A DNA stretch of 11,758 bases from Thermoplasmatales archaeon (GTDB lineage: Archaea; Thermoplasmatota; Thermoplasmata; Methanomassiliicoccales; Methanomethylophilaceae), in assembly GCA_012522645.1 (NCBI GenBank), contig JAAYKC010000037.1, positions 1 to 11,758 of the forward strand, given 5' to 3'. Shown one piece after another: positions 7,435 through 11,758 of this stretch. How positions within the stretch are numbered: the stretch's first letter is position 1; each line of letters starts with the position of its first letter. The position numbers and the translations under genes are program-made. The notes below the pieces were generated by a model that was given only the letters and a program-made list of their open reading frames with translations, searched no databases and had not been told where the DNA came from.

Positions 7435-7835
7435 TTCAGCATCTTGACTACTGAATCCACTGCGTCGCGGCCCTTCTCTATCCTGTCGACTGCCTGCAGT
7501 CTTGTCATGCCCGGACCGGTGATACCGAGTGCCACAGGCTTGTTGAAATCAAGTGCCAGATCAGTGATCTTCCTTGCGGCCTGAGCTATTATCACCTCAT
7601 CGTGCTCCGTCTCGCCCTCGATCACCGCTCCGAGGGTTATGACAGCGTCCACATCATCCATCTCCAGGAGGCTCTTGATGGCCAGGGGCATGTCGAACAC
7701 ACCCGGCACCAGGATCTTCTTCACTATGTCCACTTCAAGGAACTCAGCTTCCGCCTCAGCCCTCTCGATCATCATCGATGTGACGTCGAAATTGAATTCC
7801 GCAGCCACCATTCCAATCTTGTATCTTTTTGCCAT
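7413..7835 (-). CDS. ribH: 6,7-dimethyl-8-ribityllumazine synthase
   Basis: This enzyme condenses 5-amino-6-ribitylamino-uracil with 3,4-dihydroxy-2-butanone 4-phosphate to give the riboflavin precursor ribityllumazine; family members assemble into pentamers or 60-mers. The 140-residue protein has the expected motifs: AEFNFDVT at 12-19, VPGVFDMP at 43-50, GAVIEGETEHDEV from 69 with the catalytic histidine H78, and ALGITGPGMTRLQA, a phosphate-binding loop. These closely resemble the Methanocaldococcus enzyme. I prefer ATG 7835 because AGAAGTGATC (7848-7839) matches the anti-Shine-Dalgarno complement at about 8 of 10 positions with good spacing. A GTG at 7844 would add three residues and overlap the ribC stop as GTGA. 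It is the last gene of the flavin operon, and its stop lies inside the end of the converging aminotransferase gene. Confidence 0.95.
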   Translation of the reverse strand: MAKRYKIGMVAAEFNFDVTSMMIERAEAEAEFLEVDIVKKILVPGVFDMPLAIKSLLEMDDVDAVITLGAVIEGETEHDEVIIAQAARKITDLALDFNKPVALGITGPGMTRLQAVDRIEKGRDAVDSVVKMLKRLEKAH

Positions 7836-7838
7836 ATC

Positions 7839-7848
7839 GATCACTTCT
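7839..7848 (-). promoter_or_regulatory. Shine-Dalgarno site deciding the ribH start
   Basis: On the minus strand this reads AGAAGTGATC, about 8 of 10 identical to the archaeal consensus GGAGGTGATC, 3 nt before ATG 7835. It contains the competing GTG 7844 and the ribC stop codon, so the same bases end ribC and recruit ribosomes for ribH. Confidence 0.55.
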
Positions 7849-8314
7849 TCCTTACTACCGGCCCCGCATCCGCGAAGCCCTGTCTCTGACCGGTCCCGGC
7901 CTGCTTGGACAGGACCTGAGGTCTGAAAATCAAATTGTATGCGTTCACGGCATGTTCCCTGGCCCTGTTATCTGCCAGTTCTGCCAGCTCATCAGGGGAC
8001 GAGGCCTCATCCTCGTGGACGAACACCTCGATTATGTGCTTATTCGTCATAAGCTGGGCACGGATCAGGCCTGTGGAGGCCTCATGGGCGCACATCTTAT
8101 CCTTTTCCTTGGGGCCCGGCATCCCGAGCGCGATAACGATATCGCAGTCCTCCTCCTCAATGAGCTTCTTGCATGCGACGGGCAGGTCTTTCATGCCGGG
8201 CACGGTGCGCCTTATGATCTTGAATCCCGTACCGGTCTTCTTCAGCTCATCCTCGGCGGCACCTCCCATGTCATATCTGGCGAAGGTGGTGTCGGCCACG
8301 CCTATGATCTTCAC
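7841..8314 (-). CDS. ribC: Riboflavin synthase, archaeal type
   Basis: This enzyme converts two molecules of 6,7-dimethyl-8-ribityllumazine into riboflavin plus the ribityl-pyrimidine. The archaeal enzyme is unrelated to the bacterial trimeric synthase and resembles lumazine synthase. The 157-residue sequence matches the Methanocaldococcus-type protein: MKIIGVADTTFARYDMG at the start, RTVPGMKDLPVACKKLIEEE, ALGMPGPKEKDKMCAHEAS, QLMTNKHIIEVFVHEDEA and, near the end, RQGFADAGP. The start is GTG at 8314, supported by a strong GGGAGG six bases upstream and a GTGA overlap with the ribL stop. Its own stop overlaps the alternative GTG start of ribH in the same way, which suggests translational coupling along the operon and fixed ratios of RibC to RibH. 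Confidence 0.96.
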   Translation of the reverse strand: MKIIGVADTTFARYDMGGAAEDELKKTGTGFKIIRRTVPGMKDLPVACKKLIEEEDCDIVIALGMPGPKEKDKMCAHEASTGLIRAQLMTNKHIIEVFVHEDEASSPDELAELADNRAREHAVNAYNLIFRPQVLSKQAGTGQRQGFADAGPVVRKK

Positions 8315-8739
8315 AGCCCCCCTCCCGTTTCAAGTATCTTCTGTATGATGCGCCGGGTGGCGGTCAGGTCGTCGGCGCATCTGTCGGCGCGGCAGACTCT
8401 GATATCATATCCTTTGTCGGCGAGCTTCCTCTCAAGTGCCTTCTCGTCGAAGGTCTGGTCATAACCGAGCACTATGACGTCCGGTTCTATCTCCTTGAGA
8501 ATGGAGTATATGTCGCCGCCGCTCTTCCCCAGGACTGCTTTGTCCACAGGCTTCAGGGCATTGACCAGCCTGACCCTCATATCCTCGGGTGTGACCGGCT
8601 CATGCTTGCTCCTGCGCACGGTCTCATCACAGGCCACCACGACTATGAGCTCGTCGCCCATGGCCCTTGCCTGCTCCAGATAGGACAGATGGCCCGTGTG
8701 TATTATATCGAATACGCCCGAAGCCATCACTCTGACCAT
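8311..8739 (-). CDS. ribL: FAD synthase, archaeal nucleotidyltransferase type
   Basis: This enzyme transfers AMP from ATP to FMN, giving FAD, the final step of the flavin pathway. The 142-residue protein is a single cytidylyltransferase-like domain. It has the hallmark ATP-binding motif GVFDIIHTGH (H14 and H17 form HxGH) and a C-terminal segment RADRCADDLTATRRIIQKI in the position of the family's second nucleotide-binding motif. Related glycerol-3-phosphate cytidylyltransferases share the fold, but the position inside a flavin operon strongly favours FAD synthase. ATG 8739 is chosen because it begins the core strand (MVRVMASGVFD) 4 nt after the ribB stop, behind AGAGTGAT (8750-8743). A longer reading from 8793 would run back into ribB. 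Its stop overlaps the ribC GTG start. Confidence 0.93.
   Translation of the reverse strand: MVRVMASGVFDIIHTGHLSYLEQARAMGDELIVVVACDETVRRSKHEPVTPEDMRVRLVNALKPVDKAVLGKSGGDIYSILKEIEPDVIVLGYDQTFDEKALERKLADKGYDIRVCRADRCADDLTATRRIIQKILETGGGL
8321..8326 (-). promoter_or_regulatory. Strong Shine-Dalgarno site for the GTG start of ribC
   Basis: The minus strand reads GGGAGG, 6 nt before GTG 8314. It lies within the last codons of ribL and confirms the non-ATG start of ribC. Confidence 0.7.
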
Positions 8740-8743
8740 GTTA

Positions 8744-9445
8744 TCACTCTTTGCTCTTCCTGAATAATTCCCACGCAGAGATAACCTCGTCACCGGTTAT
8801 GAATGCTAGCCCTTCCCTCTCGGCATAGGCCATCGTATTCTCCTTGGTCTCAGAGCCTCCGTTGTTACCGAGCATCTCGCATATTGTGGCGGAAGGCTTC
8901 ACCCCGGCCATGATCATGAGGGCTGTGCACAGCTCCGTGTGCCCTCTTCTGGTGGTGAGGATCCTCTCGGATGCGTTCAGAAGGTGAACGTGCCCGGGTG
9001 CCCTGAAATTCCTGCCCAGATCCTCCATGATGCTCTTGTCGTCCTTCTCCTGGAATATGATCCTCGCATATTCGTTTATGGTCAGGGTCCTGTCGGCATC
9101 GGTTATTCCCGTGTACGTCTTCCTGTGATTGACGGTGACGCCGAAGGATGATTTGGTGCCGTCGTACGGTATGTCCGTCGGGGCCATGGCCGCCATGAGG
9201 GGGTATTTCGCGGAATCGTCGGCATATATGTCCGCCATGAAGGGGAGTCCCAAGGCCTTCGCCCTTTCGTAAGGGGTGGTGGTGCAAACGAGGCCGCCTG
9301 CATCCTTGCGCATCCGTCTCAGATCTTCCACCCTCAGGAACTCCGAGGCGATGGTCATATCAGTTTCTTTCTCTCTTTCATCAAAATCATACACGAGAAC
9401 AATGCGTCCGTTTCTGATCTCGTCAAGAACACGTTCTATCCCCAT
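8744..9445 (-). CDS. ribB: 3,4-dihydroxy-2-butanone-4-phosphate synthase
   Basis: This Mg2+-dependent enzyme cuts ribulose 5-phosphate to formate and 3,4-dihydroxy-2-butanone 4-phosphate, the four-carbon donor for the lumazine ring. The 233-residue protein has the conserved active-site segments: REKETDM at 24-30 (acidic metal-binding loop), GGLVC ending at C54, TGITDADRT at 112-120, FRAPGHVHLL from 147, and RRGHTELCTALMIMAGVKP from 166, followed by CEMLG. It is a stand-alone synthase; there is no GTP cyclohydrolase II domain as in bacterial RibBA fusions. ATG 9445 is supported by AGGAAGG (9460-9454) eight bases upstream. It is the first gene of the operon ribB-ribL-ribC-ribH, with a TATA-like box 32 nt before the start. 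In some archaea this pathway is controlled by the RbkR regulator, but I could not recognise its site here. Confidence 0.95.
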   Translation of the reverse strand: MGIERVLDEIRNGRIVLVYDFDEREKETDMTIASEFLRVEDLRRMRKDAGGLVCTTTPYERAKALGLPFMADIYADDSAKYPLMAAMAPTDIPYDGTKSSFGVTVNHRKTYTGITDADRTLTINEYARIIFQEKDDKSIMEDLGRNFRAPGHVHLLNASERILTTRRGHTELCTALMIMAGVKPSATICEMLGNNGGSETKENTMAYAEREGLAFITGDEVISAWELFRKSKE

Positions 9446-9477
9446 TTACTCAACCTTCCTGTCCGGCAATGGATAGG

Positions 9478-9485
9478 TATAAAAA
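9478..9485 (-). promoter_or_regulatory. Candidate TATA box for the ribBLCH operon
   Basis: The minus strand reads TTTTTATA, 7 of 8 against TTTAWATA, 32 nt before the ribB ATG. Unlike the other operon-leading genes here, ribB also has a Shine-Dalgarno-like AGGAAGG, so a short leader is more likely than a leaderless transcript. On the plus strand the same bases (TATAAAAA) could also serve the diverging isomerase gene. Confidence 0.45.
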
Positions 9486-9545
9486 TAATATTGTTGAAGT
9501 ACCATGAAAGGTGTAGATAGACTGTAAAGCAGTAATGGCATCGTG

Positions 9546-9564
9546 AACGGGTGATGTCACCGTT
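9546..9564. repeat. Imperfect palindrome next to the isomerase TATA-like box
   Basis: AACGGGTGA (9546-9554), spacer TG, then TCACCGTT (9557-9564). The arms pair over 8 bp with one bulged G. The right arm runs into the TATA-like TTTTATA at 9563-9569. The size and placement fit an operator that would block TBP/TFB binding, or a BRE-flanking site, but no regulator gene is in the window. Confidence 0.35.
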
Positions 9565-9569
9565 TTATA
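9563..9569 (+). promoter_or_regulatory. Candidate TATA box for the phosphoglucose/phosphomannose isomerase gene
   Basis: TTTTATA lies 15 nt before TTG 9585 and 33 nt before TTG 9603. If it is used, transcription would start near 9590, which fits the second TTG better than the first. An upstream box at 9478-9485 read on the plus strand is the alternative promoter. Confidence 0.35.
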
Positions 9570-9584
9570 GGAGGAAGATATAGA

Positions 9585-10631
9585 TTGGCGGGAGGGTCGG
9601 TCTTGGAGAAGTTCGATATTTCGGGAACAGAGGTCAGCAGGCAGATAAAGACTCTGCCGGAGCAGATCGAGGCAGCGCTGGATGCCGAGATCCCCGATCT
9701 GCTGGAGACCAAGAAGATCTGCATATGCGGCGTCGGGACCTCTGCCATGGCCGGTGACATAATCTCGGATTACGCCGGTGGTTTCTCTGACGTTCCCCTG
9801 CCTGTCATACGCGGCATAGACCTGCCCAACTGGGTGAAGGAAGACACCACTGTCATAATCATCAGCTACTCCGGCGATACCACCGAGATGCTCTATCTCC
9901 AGAAGGAAGCGGTGAAGAGGAAATGCCCCCTCATCTGCCTGACATCCGGCGGGGAGCTCGGGAAGCGCTGCAGTGAGAAGGGATACGGCCCGAAGGTCCT
10001 CCTGCCTCCCGGCATGCTCTCCAGATGTGCGCTCGGCAGCATGGTCGGGCATTTGGGCGCAGTTCTTGAAGATCTCGGGTTCTGCGAGTTCAGAGAGCCC
10101 ATGAAGAAGATGCTGCCCGGTCTGAAGGTGCTCAGGGATTCCTTCAATGAGGAGAACAGCCCTCCCTTCGGATTCGCAGAGGCCATCGTGGACCGCATAC
10201 CCGTGATATACAGCCTGGCGAACATGCGCTCAGCATCCATGAGATGGAAGTTCCAGATCAATGAGAACGCCAAGATGGTAGCCTTCTTCGGTACCATACC
10301 CGGTTTCAATCACAACGAGATAATAGGCTGGACCGAGGACAAGATCTCGGAGGATTTCATCCCCGTGGTCATATATGATGACGGGGCGTCGGAGGTCCTC
10401 AGGTACATGACCGATTCAACCCTGGGGGTGCTCATGGACAAAGGCCTGGACGTTCAGGTCTACCATGTCACAGGCAACAGCAATCTGGAGAAGAATCTCC
10501 GATGCATCCTGCTCGGGGATTACGTATCGCTCAGATTGGCACAGATACGCAGCACCGACCCGGACCAGGAATACGCTGTCTCCGATGTCAGGGAAAAGGT
10601 CAGCGACGGCGAGGAATTCGACAGCGATTGA
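9585..10631 (+). CDS. Bifunctional phosphoglucose/phosphomannose isomerase (SIS fold, archaeal type)
   Basis: This cytosolic enzyme interconverts glucose 6-phosphate or mannose 6-phosphate with fructose 6-phosphate, linking gluconeogenesis to sugar-nucleotide synthesis. The 348-residue protein has two SIS domains. Sugar-phosphate-binding and catalytic motifs are GVGTSAMAGD at 49-58, SYSGDTTE at 94-101, PPGMLSRCALGS, QINENAK from 224 and FNHNEIIGW with H243. The C-terminal TDPDQEYAVSDVREKV is typical of this archaeal family. There is no ATG before residue 55, so the start must be non-ATG. TTG 9585 follows GGAGG (9570-9574) at 10 nt; TTG 9603 follows GGAGGG (9591-9596) at 6 nt and would drop six residues. 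I give the longer form; the two are hard to separate. It diverges from the flavin operon and is followed after 43 nt by the hydroxymethyltransferase gene. Confidence 0.92.
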   Translation: MAGGSVLEKFDISGTEVSRQIKTLPEQIEAALDAEIPDLLETKKICICGVGTSAMAGDIISDYAGGFSDVPLPVIRGIDLPNWVKEDTTVIIISYSGDTTEMLYLQKEAVKRKCPLICLTSGGELGKRCSEKGYGPKVLLPPGMLSRCALGSMVGHLGAVLEDLGFCEFREPMKKMLPGLKVLRDSFNEENSPPFGFAEAIVDRIPVIYSLANMRSASMRWKFQINENAKMVAFFGTIPGFNHNEIIGWTEDKISEDFIPVVIYDDGASEVLRYMTDSTLGVLMDKGLDVQVYHVTGNSNLEKNLRCILLGDYVSLRLAQIRSTDPDQEYAVSDVREKVSDGEEFDSD

Positions 10632-10650
10632 GGACCCGCTTCTGGAATAC

Positions 10651-10658
10651 TTTTTTAA
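10651..10658 (+). promoter_or_regulatory. Candidate TATA box for glyA, with T-tract
   Basis: TTTTTTAA in the 43-nt gap is the only AT-rich stretch there. It ends 16 nt before ATG 10675 and 22 nt before ATG 10681, so typical spacing favours a leaderless start at the second ATG. The six T residues could also act as an oligo-T termination signal for the upstream isomerase transcript. Confidence 0.4.
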
Positions 10659-10674
10659 TGCTTGCTGTAATCGC

Positions 10675-11758
10675 ATGAGCATGACCATGAATGATGATGC
10701 CCGTTACATAAGAGAGAATGTAATGGCACACAACGCATGGTTCGACGAGTGCATCCCGATGATCGCCTCCGAGAACCTGATGAGCCCTCTGGCTAAGGAG
10801 ATGCTCATATCCGACTTCGCTGACAGATATGCCGAGGGCATGCCCGGGAAGCGCTACTATCAGGGCAACATCTATGTGGACAAGGTCGAGCTTAAGGCCA
10901 TGGAGCTGGCCGCGGACCTGTTCAAAGCCAATTTCGTTGACGTCCGCCCCATATCGGGGACGGTGGCGAATATGGCCGTCCTCTTCGCGTTGGCGGAGCA
11001 CGGCGACACGATAACCACATGCGCTCTTGCGCAGGGCGCCCACATATCCACTCAGAAGTTCGGTGCCTTCGGCCAGAGGGGAGTGCGCTCCGTCAACTAC
11101 CCTTTCAACGTTGACAGCATGAACCTCGATATCGACGGCACGATAAAGCTGCTCAGGGAAGTGAAGCCCAAGGTGGCTCAGTTCGGACTTTCGGTATTCC
11201 TGTTCCCTCCGCCGCTAAAGGAGCTGCAGGACACGTTCAATGAGATCGGATGTCTCGTATGGTATGATGCGGCTCATGTCCTGGGCCTCATAGCGGGAGG
11301 GGAGTTCCAGGACCCCCTCAGAGAAGGTGTCAACATAATATCGTCCAGCACCCACAAGACATTCCCCGGCCCCAATCACGGGCTGCTGCTGGGCAACGAT
11401 CTGACCGACGGTCAGGAGAAGGCCCTGAGAAAAGCGGTCTTCCCCGGCGTCACGTCCAGCCACCACCTGCATGCGATGGCCTCCCTGGCCATAACCATGG
11501 CGGAGATGAAGGTGTTCGCGAAGGAATACGCATCCCAGGCATGCAAGAACTCCAGGGCGCTGGGTCAGGCGCTCTATGAGTCGGGCGTACCGGTTCTCTG
11601 CCCTGATCTGGGATTCACGAGATCCCATGCGATAGCCGTGGACGTCTCCGAGTTCGGAGGCGGACTGGATGTGGCACAGAGGCTGGAGGATGCCAACATA
11701 ATCTCCAACAAGAACATGCTCCCGTGGGATGAGAGCGCCGTCAGACCTTCCGGGCTCA
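10675..11758 (+). CDS. glyA: Serine hydroxymethyltransferase, 3' truncated by window edge
   Basis: This PLP enzyme interconverts serine and glycine, passing a one-carbon unit to a pterin carrier (tetrahydrofolate or tetrahydromethanopterin; the sequence does not say which). The frame is open to the window end, giving 361 residues of a usual 415-435. Conserved features include PMIASENLMSPLAKEM, RYAEGMPGKRYYQGN, YVDKVELKAMELA, VRPISGTVANMAVLFAL, WYDAAHVLGLI with the PLP aspartate D198 and H201, and SSTHKTFPGP with the Schiff-base lysine K228. Three closely spaced in-frame ATGs (10675, 10681, 10687) are possible starts. No Shine-Dalgarno is visible, and the upstream T-rich box best fits 10681. 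The first ATG is given here. The catalytic core is intact; only the C-terminal domain is cut off. Confidence 0.95.
   Translation, partial: MSMTMNDDARYIRENVMAHNAWFDECIPMIASENLMSPLAKEMLISDFADRYAEGMPGKRYYQGNIYVDKVELKAMELAADLFKANFVDVRPISGTVANMAVLFALAEHGDTITTCALAQGAHISTQKFGAFGQRGVRSVNYPFNVDSMNLDIDGTIKLLREVKPKVAQFGLSVFLFPPPLKELQDTFNEIGCLVWYDAAHVLGLIAGGEFQDPLREGVNIISSSTHKTFPGPNHGLLLGNDLTDGQEKALRKAVFPGVTSSHHLHAMASLAITMAEMKVFAKEYASQACKNSRALGQALYESGVPVLCPDLGFTRSHAIAVDVSEFGGGLDVAQRLEDANIISNKNMLPWDESAVRPSGL

Noticed and set aside
7829..8464. A 211-codon plus-strand frame across ribH, ribC and ribL
   Set aside because: It is opposite three well-supported flavin genes and has no recognisable motif.
9446..9584. 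An FMN riboswitch or small RNA in the 139-bp region upstream of ribB
   Set aside because: The region is too short for a full FMN aptamer plus promoters, and I could not find the conserved multi-helix core; only TATA-like boxes, Shine-Dalgarno sites and a short palindrome are visible.
9450..10052. A 200-codon minus-strand frame opposite the isomerase gene that reaches into the ribB promoter
   Set aside because: It is a shadow of the SIS-domain gene and would overlap the divergent promoter; no domain is visible.
10600..11043. A 147-codon minus-strand frame opposite the start of glyA
   Set aside because: The plus strand encodes clear serine hydroxymethyltransferase motifs throughout this stretch.
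1..11758. A mobile element, defence island, CRISPR array or secondary-metabolite system
   Set aside because: All genes are recognisable housekeeping types with even codon style; no transposase, integrase, regularly spaced repeats or toxin-antitoxin pairs were seen.

Overview
This is a gene-dense chromosomal segment from an archaeon, most likely Thermoplasmatota/Euryarchaeota and plausibly a Methanomassiliicoccales-type methanogen. The archaeal assignment rests on several gene types: a RibC-type riboflavin synthase, a nucleotidyltransferase-type FAD synthase (RibL), a bifunctional phosphoglucose/phosphomannose isomerase, a MetRS with a C-terminal Arc1p/EMAPII-like OB domain, and an alanine aminotransferase very like the Pyrococcus enzyme. 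It is also supported by TATA-like boxes about 20-35 nt upstream of starts, frequent ATA and AGG codons, and GTGATC-like Shine-Dalgarno sites. The lineage guess is inference: GC content is moderately high, and none of the nine visible stop codons is TAG (8 TGA, 1 TAA).

Layout. Plus strand: the 3' part of a MATE transporter (1-1269), methionyl-tRNA synthetase (1305-3539), and a PHP-domain phosphoesterase coupled to it by an ATGA overlap (3536-4186). Minus strand, converging with zero spacing: a large multidomain protein (4187-6115) made of a zinc ribbon, a probable PUA-like region, a PAPS-reductase-like PP-loop core and a two-cluster ferredoxin. A divergent promoter region (6116-6216) separates it from the plus-strand alanine aminotransferase (6217-7419). 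That gene converges, with a 7-nt tail overlap, on the minus-strand flavin operon ribB-ribL-ribC-ribH (9445 down to 7413). A second divergent region (9446-9584) leads to the plus-strand pgi/pmi gene (9585-10631) and to serine hydroxymethyltransferase (10675 to the window end, truncated).

How the genes work together. ribB makes the four-carbon unit, ribH condenses it with the ribityl-pyrimidine, ribC dismutates lumazine to riboflavin, and ribL adenylates FMN to FAD. The riboflavin kinase and the early pyrimidine-branch genes are not in the window. The remaining genes are housekeeping: translation, transamination, hexose phosphate interconversion and one-carbon metabolism. The least explained gene is the multidomain PP-loop/Fe-S protein. 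Its cysteines could hold up to three [4Fe-4S] clusters plus a zinc site, and its RNA-binding-type N-terminus points to RNA thiolation or another sulfur-transfer reaction rather than sulfate assimilation. I see no mobile elements, CRISPR arrays, rRNA or tRNA genes, and no gene-free stretch over 300 bases.
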